From Trichomonas vaginalis G3 (lineage: Eukaryota > Parabasalia > Trichomonadida > Trichomonadidae): DNA of 64,000 nucleotides. The first letter of the stretch is position 1, and each line of letters begins with the position of its first letter. This document shows, one piece after another, positions 20,252-30,308 of the stretch. The DNA lies in assembly GCF_026262505.1 (NCBI RefSeq), contig NC_067204.1:9891797-9955796 (forward strand), written 5' to 3'. The notes beneath the pieces are model-generated. The model was not told the origin of the DNA. It made no database searches and saw nothing but the letters and a program-made list of their open reading frames with translations. Made by a program: the position numbers and the translations under genes.

Positions 20252-21139
20252 ATGAAGCATTTAATACATGACGTAGATGAAGACATGAATGAAACTACAG
20301 ACAAACTTAACTCTTCTCTCATTCTTCCTTTCAGTAAGGACTATGAGTTCTGTTCAAATGGTGTGTATTTCTATTGTGGAAAGATGGGTTCAGGTAAGAC
20401 ATTTAACCTCATTCGTCATATACTCATAACAGAACGTTTAGGAAACGACTCTTACTATGACCAAATCATTATATCAGCAACTTCAGACTCTATGGACTCA
20501 ACAGCGAAAACATTTATGTCAAAAGTTCAAGCCTCTGTCGTTAAAGTTCCAGACAGTGAACTCATTGAATTTCTTCAACGTTACATTCGACGTAAGAGAA
20601 AATATTATGCCATCGTAGAGTTCATACAGTCAGGAATGCAAAAGACTTCTGAGGAGATGGAAAGAATTATTGACAAACACCACTTACGTCAATACTCAGG
20701 AGTTTACGATATGAAACGACTGACAAACTACATTCTGTCAAAACTTTCAAAATACCCCTTCAAAAAATATCCTTCAAACACTCTGCTCGTTTGCGACGAC
20801 TTCGCTGGTAAAGGTTTAGTGTCAAAGCCTGACTCACCATTAGCTAACATCATAACTAAAGTCAGACATTACCACTTAACTGTAGCAATACTTATGCAAA
20901 CATGGCGTTTTCTTGCTTTAAACATAAAACGTCTCATAACTGACTTCGTTATCTTTCAAGGTTTCTCACGCTATGATATTGAACTCATTTGGAAACAGTC
21001 AGGTATAACATTACCTTTTGAAGAAATTTGGGAAGCATATAAGTCTCTCATCTCTCCTCGTTCATACCTTGAGATTCATATCATGACTAATACCATTAAA
21101 GTCAAAAATATTCCATGGGAACGACCAACATTGTTTTAA
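20252..21139 (+). CDS. Packaging ATPase (FtsK/HerA, A32-like)
   Basis: 295 residues. The Walker A motif GKMGSGKT lies near residue 45 and a hydrophobic strand ending in two acidic residues (NTLLVCDDFAG, near 190) fits Walker B. The ATG is 16 bases from the divergent virion-protein start. In Polintons, the conserved A32-like ATPase is thought to pump DNA into capsids. The frame is open from start to stop. A broken copy is at 56164-57056 in A. Confidence 0.8.
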   Translation: MKHLIHDVDEDMNETTDKLNSSLILPFSKDYEFCSNGVYFYCGKMGSGKTFNLIRHILITERLGNDSYYDQIIISATSDSMDSTAKTFMSKVQASVVKVPDSELIEFLQRYIRRKRKYYAIVEFIQSGMQKTSEEMERIIDKHHLRQYSGVYDMKRLTNYILSKLSKYPFKKYPSNTLLVCDDFAGKGLVSKPDSPLANIITKVRHYHLTVAILMQTWRFLALNIKRLITDFVIFQGFSRYDIELIWKQSGITLPFEEIWEAYKSLISPRSYLEIHIMTNTIKVKNIPWERPTLF

Positions 21140-21218
21140 AGTTTAACCTTCAATTGACTAATGGTAAACAAATTCCATGCATCTCTGTCGCCATTTCTGT
21201 TAATATTTTTGCTGTCAT

Positions 21219-22254
21219 TCATATCATCCACTTCCCCATCCGTTAGCTTTTGAGTAGAGATGTGAAAACTTAAATTTTATAATCCCTGGGATGCACTTTC
21301 TTCGATTTTTTTAAAATTTTTGGGATAAATTTTGACATCTTTTTTTTTGCTTGCGACCCCCCCGTTTAGGGCATCAAAAAACATGTGTTTCGTTTCAAGA
21401 TCGGGATATGTTGTGAACCCGACTTCTTTCATTAATGAAGTGATTCTTAAGTTGAATAAAAAACAAATTGATTGAAATTCATACAAAATTTCTTTTATAT
21501 CATTATTATTTAAGATGCTTTTTTATGTTGAATTGTTAATTTTTATTTCCACCTGGGATATTTGAATTGGGCTAGGCCCAATCCCACCTCTCAATTTTCT
21601 CTCAATTGGGCAATGGGGATCCCATATAAAATGTATTGTAACAAAATTTACATGCCATAATATAGTACAATTAAACAACATTCTAAAAATATTAAATTCA
21701 CATCATTTACTTGAAGATTTTATATTTTCAACAAAAATTAATACAATAATTACATTAAATTGAGGAGATTTATAATATTTATTATAAATTAAAATATTAT
21801 TACTCATTAATTTGTTGAAATATTGCATTTTAGTGGTAAAAATTAAAATTTAAGTTTACATGGAGAAAAAAAATTTTTAAATTCCAAAAAAAAATTCAAT
21901 TGGGATAACGATAGGGACAAAAATTTAGAATCCCCATATGCTTGGGATAAAATCACATGACTACTTTTGAGGATATGCGTTAGAATAGCTGTTCTTAAAT
22001 GAAGGCTTTTCACCTTTGAGAGCATAAACTCTATAACTTTCTGCATACTTTATGTTTGAACCTCCTGAGCCATCATTGACATAAATTTTTATAGGCTTCC
22101 ACCCTTTGTTCATGTTCCTGCTTCTTCCCTTAGCTCTTTTGTTCAGTAGTTCTACATCTTTATACACAGCTCCTGTCTCAGTGAATTCAACAATATTTTC
22201 ATTCGTTAGCTTTACATTCAAACCCTTGTCGAGTATATTGTTCATTTCATACAT
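21219..22254 (-). pseudogene. Polinton B small unknown protein, interrupted by a hAT-like MITE
   Basis: Starts MYEMNNILDKGLNVKL at 22254 and contains a basic middle (NKRAKGRSRNMNKGWKPIKI). The last ~15 residues are separated from the rest by the MITE at 21255-21963. Collinear with 55775-56091 in Polinton A. No family recognised. Confidence 0.6.
21255..21963. mobile_element. hAT-like MITE
   Basis: Flanked by the 8-bp duplication CTTTTGAG (21247-21254 and 21964-21971). The ends begin TAGAGATGTGAAAA and, read inward from the right, TAGTCATGTGATTT. An 8-bp duplication with TAG…CTA ends fits the hAT superfamily. The uninterrupted target is visible in Polinton A near 56060-56070. A 69-codon minus-strand frame (21277-21486) may be a shred of transposase but has no clear motif. 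Confidence 0.8.
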
Positions 22255-22279
22255 ATAAAAGGTTTTTATTCTATATGAA

Positions 22280-22891
22280 ATGAGAAGCAAATCCATCTTA
22301 GCTGGTGCCGTTAATGTTCCAATTGAACCAACATCAAATGTTGACTCACGAACGACAAACAATATTGTCATAAAGAACTATAGTTCAGAGTGTTTGAAAG
22401 AAAAAGAACCAGAACTGAAATCCGTGAATTTAAACTCAGCTTCAAACGCTAACGCTACATCAGATGTTAAGTTAGAGTATCCACCACTGGACCAAATTCT
22501 TTCAAGAGAAGCCAACGACAACCCTTACAAATGTTCAAACAAATCCTTCAGATAACGTAGACCATTACCTTCTTCAGTTATACCAAACAATTTTACTCAA
22601 AGACGATAAGAAGCTTTTGACAAATCTTATAAGCAAGAACCAAATAATTCTAACAAAGGAGGACCTTGAAAATGTTATCTCACGAATAACAGGGAAACAA
22701 TGTGTCATTGACTATCTCGACCCTGAAATCGAATGCTTGGTCAAACGCCACCATTCATGAAAATAGGTAACATCCGCATCATTGAAACACCAGGTACTCC
22801 AGGAGTTGAGTTTAAGTATAAATATTCGAACGAGTATACAAAACTTTCAACAGAATATAAACTTTGCTTGAAATATGTTTTAGTAAATTAA
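22280..22891 (+). pseudogene. Polinton B unknown ~204-residue protein
   Basis: Starts MRSKSILAGAVNVPIEPTSN. An Asn/Ser-rich N-terminal third precedes a helical middle and a C-terminal stretch (FMKIGNIRIIETPG, then Tyr/Lys-rich). It is divergent from the gene at 22254, 25 bases apart. The ~60-residue hydrophilic lead suggests a linker or tethered minor virion protein. Not recognised. Broken. The A copy (52900-55749) is split by an IS481EU element. Confidence 0.5.
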
Positions 22892-23127
22892 AGCAATTTG
22901 TAATATCTATCCAAAACTTCTTCAACAGTATCGAACTCATCTTCATAATGCAAACCTAATCTTATTGACTTGGTGCAGTTTTCACTAACACAATATTTTT
23001 CTGTTCTCTTGACTGACATAACTAACTCATTTGTTTCATCAAACAACAACAACCAAAGTTCATGACCTAATACATAACATTCATACTTTATATTTTTAGC
23101 TCTGAGTTCTCTTGTAAGCTGTTGCAT
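22888..23127 (-). CDS. Small unknown protein overlapping a virion gene
   Basis: 79 residues, MQQLTRELRAKNIKYECYVL…. It contains two Cys near YCVSENCTKSI and ends in an acidic/Tyr helix. Its 5' end overlaps the end of the gene at 23088 in another frame by 40 bases; the same overlap is kept in Polinton A (52598/52637), which supports both as real genes. Function unknown. Confidence 0.6.
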   Translation of the reverse strand: MQQLTRELRAKNIKYECYVLGHELWLLLFDETNELVMSVKRTEKYCVSENCTKSIRLGLHYEDEFDTVEEVLDRYYKLL

Positions 23128-23849
23128 TTAATATTTTCTAAAAAGTCAACTTCAACAGTCATTCGCACTGGTGCCTTCAGTTCTACAGGCTCTCCTTGAA
23201 AGTCAACAAGTCTGAATTGCATGTCTTTCAAATTATGAGGACTAATGCGAACCCATTTACCTAAATGAGTTGCTATGACAGGAACGTTTGGAATGAACAT
23301 TGAATTGACTGCATAACAGAAGGATTTATATTCTACTGAACCTTTACTATTAACTCCTGAAATGCCTGTGACATTAGCTATTTTAGACTCAATGTATAAA
23401 CAATTACCATAACATACGTATGGAACAGATTTCATCTCAATCGTTTTGTCAACACTTTTCAAAGGAAATGTCATATGATATGCTCCTAAAAGAAGTTGAC
23501 TCTATGACTCATTCGTGTTATCTTGAACTCTTTCTTGCTACTGAACTTCAATGTTCCCTCAGAAGAGAGTTCGACATCTATGTTGTCAATAGTTTCTTCA
23601 TTTATGAGAGTATCTATGACTACAGCAATTTTATCTATTCTATACTCTGCTCTGTTAGGAAATGTTATAAAACTTCTTTTGTCATCTATTTCAAACTCCA
23701 TGAAATCTGTTCGTCATTATGACAAAAGTTGCGATAGTATTGAAGTCAACAACTCTGAAAGCAAGCGCTTCATTCTGAAGACCTAAGTTTGTTTGTAGCT
23801 TTACTGTCCCGTATTCGTTTGGGTCTGTACTTTGCAAATAGAACAACAT
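23088..23849 (-). pseudogene. Polinton B third minor virion protein
   Basis: Collinear with the open 254-residue gene at 51873 in A. See that entry. Broken here. Confidence 0.6.
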
Positions 23850-23866
23850 TTTATTCTCATTAAAAT

Positions 23867-25564
23867 ATGACTATTGCTGCATATGCGTATGAAACAAATG
23901 AAGCAAGAAGAGCACATGAACTAGTAAACGAAAACTCAACTTTAACCATTGAAGGCAATGATTTAGTCATTGACGATGGAAAAACTAAAAAAGTCATTGA
24001 TTTCGATACTTTTAACACTTATGACCCATTCATTACAACAAGCAAGGTTCCCATCATAAATGATGGAACGGTGCAATATATAAATTCTACAGTAGATGCC
24101 TCATTAGTGAAAGTATTAAATGTTCTCATTGAATTGTTAAAGAGCTTTCGATTTGACGACAACATTAAATGCCTAAAGAATTTAGTCATGAATGAGAAAC
24201 AAATTCTCGGCGTTGCTGGTAGCAGTAATGATGTACACCTTATGACATTAGAATATTATAACGAACATAAAGATGAACTGAAAGGAGAGAAGGGTGACAC
24301 CGGACCACAAGGAATACAAGGAATACAAGGAATACAAGGAATACAAGGACCTCAAGGCGAAAACGGTTTGGATGGAAAGGATGGAAAGGATGGAAAAACT
24401 GCTAAATCATGGATATGGGACCTTATAAATACTGGTTTAACAGCTGCTTCATATGGAGTTCTTCAATACCAAATCGGAAAGATATGGGCAGTACTTGGTG
24501 AAGAAGCTTTAGATGACGTTAAAAATGCTTTGAACTTCATTTCAAATGGTTCGGATACTATTAAAACTTTATCTGGTTGGATGCAAGAAACAAGGAGTCA
24601 AATAGATACTGTAAGACGTATAGCAAACAATGCACGTACGGGATTGGATACTTTACGAGAAGCACAAAATACACTAAAGGAAGCAAATGATATTCTTGGC
24701 TCAGTATCAGACATGCATGAAGATTGGCTTAAAGGTATTGACAAATCTTTAAAAAATCACAGTCAGTCTATTGCTGACTACAAGAAAAGTATAGATTTTT
24801 TACATAGTGCTATGGACGTACATGATGGAAGCATAAGGAACTTACTTAATGCTAACAATAACTTACCAGGAACTATTAAAGCATTTATAAAGTCCTTTGT
24901 AAAACCCGGTGCTCTAACATTTAGGTCTTTGAGAGCAAGAGCATTGAAGTCAAGAGATGCAGAAACTCCAGAAGAACCCCCAAAACCAACAGCTAATGAA
25001 ATATTGTTCGAATATTTTCCAAGGTACTCTGTTCTCATTGCATACATTCAAGAAATACTTAAGAAAGCAGACTTGACTTTAGGAGATGATGAAAGTTCTG
25101 TATATCTTTCGTTCCAGTTTCAAATAGCAGAACTTTTGAGACAGATATGCTTAATGTATGACAACATCTCTGATTTCACAAGATATGATGACGACCATGA
25201 TCCCGAACACGGTGAAGAAGAAGTTTTACAAACATCCATTAAGACAGGAAAGGTTTTAACTCAAAGTCTCATTATTGACACCAAAGATGGCGAAGTGGAC
25301 GTTCTTCAAGAGCTGAAGAAAAATACTTCTTCGGGAGGTGGTGGTAGGCATGAACTTGAAATAAATGAGATAGAAGAGAAATTAGCCGAAAAAGCAGATA
25401 AAGAACATAAACACAATATCTCCGATATAAATGAACTTCAAGCTACATTAAATAGTAAAGCAGATAAAAACCATGTTCATTATATAACTTCAGATGAACA
25501 GATTATAACGGACTACCATGGATATTTAACACGAACTGAAGAAAAAGTGAAGACAAGATGTTAA
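23867..25564 (+). CDS. Fibre locus part 1: collagen-like stalk protein
   Basis: 565 residues starting MTIAAYAYETNEARRAHELV. Around residue 142 comes a short collagen-like run (GDTGPQGIQGIQGIQG, then GENGLDGKDGKDGK), then a long helical region with heptad-like pattern (TRSQIDTVRRIANNARTGLD and onward to ~330), then beta-rich and repeated KADKEHKHNISDINELQATL units. This is the layout of trimeric phage and virus fibres: collagen-like collar, coiled-coil shaft, repeated shaft units. It starts 17 bases from the divergent virion gene. The matching locus in A is shorter. It is probably a virion fibre for host attachment. Confidence 0.7.
   Translation: MTIAAYAYETNEARRAHELVNENSTLTIEGNDLVIDDGKTKKVIDFDTFNTYDPFITTSKVPIINDGTVQYINSTVDASLVKVLNVLIELLKSFRFDDNIKCLKNLVMNEKQILGVAGSSNDVHLMTLEYYNEHKDELKGEKGDTGPQGIQGIQGIQGIQGPQGENGLDGKDGKDGKTAKSWIWDLINTGLTAASYGVLQYQIGKIWAVLGEEALDDVKNALNFISNGSDTIKTLSGWMQETRSQIDTVRRIANNARTGLDTLREAQNTLKEANDILGSVSDMHEDWLKGIDKSLKNHSQSIADYKKSIDFLHSAMDVHDGSIRNLLNANNNLPGTIKAFIKSFVKPGALTFRSLRARALKSRDAETPEEPPKPTANEILFEYFPRYSVLIAYIQEILKKADLTLGDDESSVYLSFQFQIAELLRQICLMYDNISDFTRYDDDHDPEHGEEEVLQTSIKTGKVLTQSLIIDTKDGEVDVLQELKKNTSSGGGGRHELEINEIEEKLAEKADKEHKHNISDINELQATLNSKADKNHVHYITSDEQIITDYHGYLTRTEEKVKTRC
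24294..24405 (+). repeat. Gly-X-Y coding repeat
   Basis: Four consecutive GGAATACAA units and related Gly codons every nine bases encode about a dozen Gly-X-Y triplets (GPQGIQGIQG, GLDGKDGKDG). A nine-base repeat of this kind changes length easily. Confidence 0.9.
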
Positions 25565-26794
25565 TGAAAGAAGATATAAATACATTCGTGCTAAAGGTTA
25601 TGACATAAGCTGTACTGTACATTATGACACAGGTAAAGCGCCAGAAGCATTTAGTTATACGATGAAATTTATGCCTCTACTTTCAATGTTAACGGTGTAT
25701 TAGTTGAACCAAGATTTACTTTGAGAGTTAAGTCAAAAATAACGTTTGAAGATGCTATTAAAAGTAAAGCTGACAAAGTTGAACTCGAAGCAATGAACAA
25801 AGTTTTGAAATCTCATAAACACAACATCTCCGATATAAATGAACTTCAAGCTACATTAAATAGTAAAGCTGACAAGAACCATACACATAAATCCTTCACT
25901 ACTGTTAGAGCAGACGACATAATATTGAACTATACCCTTGGTTCAAGTGCACCTTTAGAGAATCCAAGTACAAGCGTAAAAGATACACTAAACTCCTTAA
26001 ATAGTAAATGTATGAACATTGAAGGTCATGCCAGAAACTTTGAAACATATGAACTACCATCAATGTTAGACAAGAAAGCGACAAAAACATACACATAAAT
26101 TTCACTACTGTTGCTATAGAAAGTATTGAAGGAACGGTTGAAGAAACTGGTGGGGATGCATTATATTGTAAACCTCCTAACTTTCCACAAGGTTTAACAT
26201 CGGATGACGACATAACGACGATGAGAAACATTAGATGTAAAGATGTTTATGTCATGAAGGATGAATATAATATTAAATTCACTGCTCAAGATTTATATGA
26301 CAAGAAAGCAGACAAAACAGAGCTTCAAACATTAAAGACTCAGATTCTTGAAACATTATATCCTATAGGCTCTATTTATACGTCAATGAACTCAACAAAT
26401 CCAGCAACAGTTTTAGGTTTTGGTACATGGCAGCAGATTGTAGACAAATTCTTATACTGTGCTAACTCTTCAAAGCAAACAGGAGGTTCGAAGAAAATTT
26501 GAAGCAAACCTTCCACCGCACACTCATACAGGAACTACAAACACAACAGGTAGTCATTCACATTCAATAACAAAAAGAGGTTATACAAATCTTGCAGCAG
26601 GTTCGGATAGACAGGGAATGAATAGATATGATATTTCAAGTGACCCAGTAGATTCAAGCGCAGGTATTTTCTGTGGAACCGCAGGAAATCATTCACATAC
26701 TTTCACAACAAATCCAACAGGCTCGGGTGCAGATTACATGCCACCATTTGTGACTGTATTTGCATGGTACCGCGCGTTCAATGAACGCGCTTGA
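25560..26794 (+). pseudogene. Fibre locus part 2: tail-collar-like fibre end
   Basis: Contains more HKHNISDINELQATLNSKAD units, then YPIGSIYTSMNSTNPATVLG, GTWQQIVDKFL and LPPHTHTGTT, a hallmark order of phage tail-fibre collar / baseplate gp10-type C-termini with His-rich HTH and HSH motifs. The last domain closes with YMPPFVTVFAWYR. It follows part 1 directly. Compared with A (49769-51004), the segment between the two His motifs is wholly different. Broken in a few places. Confidence 0.65.
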
Positions 26795-26815
26795 GCCTGC
26801 TTTGCTGGCTTACCG
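26768..26815. repeat. Inverted repeat between fibre and integrase genes
   Basis: GCGCGTTCAATGAACGCGC is a perfect small hairpin, followed by GCCTGCTTTGCTGGC, a second one. It overlaps the end of the fibre gene. Polinton A has GCGCGTTCATTGAACGCG at 49765-49782 and lacks the second hairpin. Probably a terminator or one of the palindromic modules. Confidence 0.65.
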
Positions 26816-26844
26816 TCTTGAATAAAATCTTTAACTTTACATAA

Positions 26845-27930
26845 ATGAGCTTGAAAGAAGTATTCGAACAACATCCATGGAGGTCATTTAAGAAATTCAA
26901 TGAAGCTGCAAAGAGTTGGGGATTTACTAACAGAGCTGAAGTGAAAAGGTTCTTTGACAAAAATGTTGTACATCAAACAAAAATAAACCCTTACGACTAC
27001 TTTTTACCAATTTACTCCAACGCTCCTGACGCATACCAATTTGACACTCTCATTCAAAGCAGAAAAGGAGGACATAAACCATTCCTCATCTTCATTAATG
27101 TTAACACTCGTAAAGCATATGCATATCCAATGAAAAATAAAGGAACTCGTGAAGTGTTAAGAGTTTTACAAAAGTTCGTGGCAGAACATAGCCCAAGTAC
27201 TTTAACATCAGACCAAGACAGTGCATACCTCAGCAATGAAATCACAGATTTTCTCATTAAGCATAACATAACTCACTACACTACTGAAGACCATAACCAT
27301 AACATACTCGGCATCATAAACCGCTTCATAAGAACGCTCAGAGATTTAAATCAAGAGCGAGACTTTACCGAAGAAACAATGAAACATTTTCTCGAAGTAT
27401 ATAATTCCTCAACACATTCTACAACAGGACATACACCAAATTCAATGACACAACAACAAGAAGAAAAGTATATACAAAAGAAACGAAGCCAAACACAAAA
27501 TATCAGAAATTCAACACAATTTACCCTCATTCCTGGTACAAAAGTTCGTGTAGTTCTTGACGACAAACCGTTGACAAAGAAACGTTTAAGGTTAAGTCGA
27601 AATTATTATATAGTAGACTCTACGCAAGGTAATGGATATCTTATAAAAGCTGCCAACGACTCTATTGCGTTTTATCCTCGTCATAAATTAGTTGAAAGTA
27701 GTAATGACAAACTTGCTGAAACCATTGACGAAGCAAAGCGAGGAGTGGTTATTGAAATACTTGGCTATAACATAAACGATGACACTTATAAAGTAAGATA
27801 TGAAGGAGGCGTTGAAGATGTTATACCATCTAAGAACTTGAGAGAGTCGAAGCCAACACATCTGGGACCATTAGAGCGGGAGTACTGGAAAGACAAAAAT
27901 ATGCCAGAAAGAATAAGAAAATTCTTCTAA
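26845..27930 (+). CDS. Polinton integrase (RVE family with C-terminal chromodomain-like part)
   Basis: 361 residues. The region AYQFDTLIQSRKGG, then LTSDQDSAYLSNEI and HNHNILGIINRFIRTLR follows the retroviral-type integrase core. The C-terminal ~70 residues (KRGVVIEILGYNINDDTYKV, ending with DVIPSKNLRES) resemble a chromodomain, as in the c-integrases of Polintons. A near-identical open copy is at 48643 in A. The enzyme would insert the element with 5-bp duplications, matching those seen. Confidence 0.8.
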   Translation: MSLKEVFEQHPWRSFKKFNEAAKSWGFTNRAEVKRFFDKNVVHQTKINPYDYFLPIYSNAPDAYQFDTLIQSRKGGHKPFLIFINVNTRKAYAYPMKNKGTREVLRVLQKFVAEHSPSTLTSDQDSAYLSNEITDFLIKHNITHYTTEDHNHNILGIINRFIRTLRDLNQERDFTEETMKHFLEVYNSSTHSTTGHTPNSMTQQQEEKYIQKKRSQTQNIRNSTQFTLIPGTKVRVVLDDKPLTKKRLRLSRNYYIVDSTQGNGYLIKAANDSIAFYPRHKLVESSNDKLAETIDEAKRGVVIEILGYNINDDTYKVRYEGGVEDVIPSKNLRESKPTHLGPLEREYWKDKNMPERIRKFF

Positions 27931-28016
27931 ACTTTTTCGTTGGATGTAAATCAGACATGAACGAGAACAGTCATGTATTATTAATGGTACCATTTATTTT
28001 AACATAAATGAACAAA

Positions 28017-28080
28017 AAATAATGTTTATGTTAGCATGTTAGATCTAACACGTTTTCTAACCTCATTTCTAACCTCATTT
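28017..28080. promoter_or_regulatory. Palindrome/iteron site, GTTAG type
   Basis: Palindrome TGTTAGATCTAACA at 28037-28050 with TTTTCTAACC and ATTTCTAACC units after it at 12-base spacing. First of three such sites upstream of the unknown gene at 28627. Confidence 0.85.
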
Positions 28081-28122
28081 TTATGTATTTGACGGGATTA
28101 ATTCTTGATTTCAGGGATTTTT

Positions 28123-28330
28123 TGACGAAGTGAACTTTTGCACTTCGTCAAAAACTCATGAATTTTGTGTGTTTTCAGCATTATTTTTTTGCATTATGAC
28201 ACGAAGTGAACTTTTGCACTTCGTCAAAAACTCATGAATTTTGTGTGTTTTCAGCATTATTTTTTTGCATTATGACACGAAGTGAACTTTTGCACTTCGT
28301 CAAAAACTCATGAATTCTCATGAATTTCCT
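28123..28330. repeat. 76-base tandem repeat with hairpins
   Basis: Three units starting near 28123, 28199 and 28275. Each has ACGAAGTGAACTTTTGCACTTCGT (a 9-bp-stem hairpin) followed by CAAAAACTCATGAATT and TTTTCAGCATTATTTTT. It lies between palindrome/iteron sites one and two. Confidence 0.9.
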
Positions 28331-28350
28331 TAAGATAGAAAAAATAAAAA

Positions 28351-28407
28351 ATAATGTTTATGTTAGAATGTTAGATCTAACACGTTTTCTAACCACTTTT
28401 CTAACAT
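28351..28407. promoter_or_regulatory. Palindrome/iteron site, GTTAG type
   Basis: Palindrome TGTTAGATCTAACA at 28369-28382, flanked by TGTTAGAA and TTTTCTAACC/TTTTCTAACA. A copy of the surrounding ~118 bases follows at 28471. Confidence 0.85.
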
Positions 28408-28468
28408 GGTCTAAAACTCTCGAAAATCATGAATTTTTGACATTTCCTTAAGATAGAAAAAATAAAAA

Positions 28469-28525
28469 ATAATGTTTATGTTAGAATGTTAGATCTAACA
28501 CGTTTTCTAACCTCATTTCTAACAT
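28469..28525. promoter_or_regulatory. Palindrome/iteron site, GTTAG type
   Basis: Palindrome at 28487-28500 with two units after it. It and the preceding site sit in a 118-base direct duplication including CTCGAAAATCATGAATTTTT. Confidence 0.85.
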
Positions 28526-28582
28526 GGTCTAAAACTCTCGAAAATCATGAATTTTTGACATTTCCTTATGAAAGAAAAATAA

Positions 28583-28626
28583 AGTTAGTTTTATTTTTAT
28601 TTATTTTTTTATTTTGTATAAAAGAT
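28583..28626 (+). promoter_or_regulatory. Replication/regulatory-gene promoter-like element
   Basis: GTTAGTTTTATTTTTATTTA, then TTTTTTATTTTGTATAAAAG directly before the ATG. The same T-rich block and GTATNNAAAG ending occur before the genes at 29778, 30477, 46635 and 48414, distinct from the TTTTTATCYGNA motif of virion genes. Confidence 0.65.
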
Positions 28627-29561
28627 ATGATTTCAACAATCGGCACAACAACAATTCAAACAACAGCACCAAACTCGTTAGTCATGAATCCTACGTCAAT
28701 GTTGGTAGAGATGAAAAACTTCATTCCTTCTTCATATACTTCGAAAAAAATCCAGAAGATAAAGCAAGAACTTTTAACAAGTAATTTAGACTGTAGTGCG
28801 AAAGATGAAACAAATGAAGAATATCTTTATGAAATGCAGGACATTATTGACCATTTGCCTAAACTACCTGAAATCCAACAACAAAACTCACTATTCCTGA
28901 ATTCGACGAAATTGAAGTGAAACCAACTGACTCAGTAGAAATAAAGAAGTTCATACGAAAGGTTAAATTATGAATTCCTTGGTTTTCATTGCAACCATAA
29001 GGTTATGGACAAAGATTGCGATATGGTATATAAGAATGTTTCTGACATATATAAATCTGAAGAATTTAAGACCTACGACAACTTTGTTTCGTTAGTTGCA
29101 GAATGTGTTTGGGAAATAAGAGATAAAGATAGAAGAGGCAAAGTATGGAAAAACAAATAAGACCCGCTATGTTTGAGATGAAGAGAGCAATTGACGCCTT
29201 AGTTGTTTTAGCTGGTTTTATTTCAATGTATAACGCAAAAATGAACCCGCAATGTTCAAAATGTAAAGCAGCAATGAGGAAATATAACTACTCAGTCAAA
29301 GAGATAGAAAGAATGAGAAACGACTATGCAGACTTAAAGAAAGAAGCAGAAAAGCCAGCAGAAGATAAAATGGACATGTTAGCATTTCTGAACAAAAACT
29401 ATCCAACTGCTGACGATTTCCTATTATCTGACGTCAAGAAGAAGTATAAAGAAACTTTCGGCATAGTTAAAACATTCGATGTACTAAAAGAAGAAATAGA
29501 AGCTACAAAACTGTTTAAAGTCATGAACCATCGCAACATATACCATGTAAAACGCTTGTAA
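28627..29561 (+). pseudogene. Polinton B copy of the gene lying between palindromic sites
   Basis: Collinear with the open 313-residue gene at 47473-48414 in A; see there for protein features. It has three palindrome/iteron sites before it and two after it. Broken in a few places. Confidence 0.6.
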
Positions 29562-29565
29562 ATAG

Positions 29566-29618
29566 TTATGTTAGAAAAGAGGTTAGAAAACGTGTTAGAT
29601 CTAACATGCTAACATAAA
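29566..29618. promoter_or_regulatory. Palindrome/iteron site, GTTAG type, inverted
   Basis: Palindrome at 29593-29606, with GTTAGAAAAGAGGTTAGAAA before it. It is in the opposite orientation to the sites upstream of the gene. Confidence 0.85.
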
Positions 29619-29678
29619 CATTATTTTTTCTATCTTAAGGAAATTCACGAGAATTCATGAGTTTTGTGTGTTTTGGAC

Positions 29679-29731
29679 CATGTTAGAAAAGTGGTTAGAA
29701 AACGTGTTAGATCTAACATGCTAACATAAAC
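29679..29731. promoter_or_regulatory. Palindrome/iteron site, GTTAG type, inverted
   Basis: Palindrome at 29705-29718, with TGTTAGAAAAGTGGTTAGAA before it. Last of the five internal sites in B. Confidence 0.85.
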
Positions 29732-29777
29732 TTTATTTTTTCTAAGAAAAAATTTTATTTTGTATGTAAAGACAGTA

Positions 29778-30308
29778 ATGACAAACATTGAGTTTGAAAC
29801 AGTTAGAAAGATAGACAATGACACCAAAGTGGTTAGAATAGGTGATTTAAACGTAAGATACTCAAAGAAATACAACAAATATTCTTTGTCAGACATTATA
29901 TCTCCATCTGAAAAGAAAACAAACCATTGGGTTAGAAATGCTTCAACTCAGAAAATTTTGACAAGAAATCCTGAGCTTATGATATCAGTAAGATTCTATG
30001 GAACTACAGCATATCTCATTGACAAAAGTCTTATACCAATAGTTTTGTTATGGATTGACCCAGTTGTTGGATATAACTTCATAACATATGGTTCATTCGA
30101 TACGGAACGTTGCAGTGAAGGCTTACTTTACATCGTTCAGAAACCGAAGGACTTCAATACAAAGAGATATAAGATAGGAAGAACATATAATATAACTCAA
30201 AGATATGACTCTACAGTCAATAGAGTCAAGGTTGTGTTCGTTAATGATATGAGAGCTGCAGAAACAGAACTACTTGAAAAGTTTGAGAAAATGTATGGTG
30301 CTCCATGA
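29778..30308 (+). CDS. GIY-YIG/T5orf172-type protein with KilA-N-like lead
   Basis: 176 residues from the ATG at 29778, chosen because it corresponds to the promoter-proximal ATG of neighbouring genes; an in-frame ATG 18 bases upstream lies in the promoter block. The N-terminal ~85 residues include NHWVRNASTQKILTRNPEL, a KilA-N-like pattern. The C-terminal part (GLLYIVQKPKDFNTKRYKIG, then RTYNITQRYDS) matches the T5orf172/GIY-YIG fold. Such proteins accompany KilA-N/BRO genes in large DNA viruses and phages and may nick DNA or regulate. No copy exists in Polinton A; this is a B-specific gene. Confidence 0.6.
   Translation: MTNIEFETVRKIDNDTKVVRIGDLNVRYSKKYNKYSLSDIISPSEKKTNHWVRNASTQKILTRNPELMISVRFYGTTAYLIDKSLIPIVLLWIDPVVGYNFITYGSFDTERCSEGLLYIVQKPKDFNTKRYKIGRTYNITQRYDSTVNRVKVVFVNDMRAAETELLEKFEKMYGAP

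Noticed and set aside
21277-21486. 69-codon frame in the hAT-like MITE as a transposase
   Set aside because: Too short and without BED finger or hAT dimerisation motifs; at best a remnant.
22280-22891. The ~204-residue gene as the Polinton cysteine protease
   Set aside because: Cys residues are present but I could not find the His-Asp/Glu-Gln-Cys order of adenain-like proteases; no protease is confidently identified in either Polinton.
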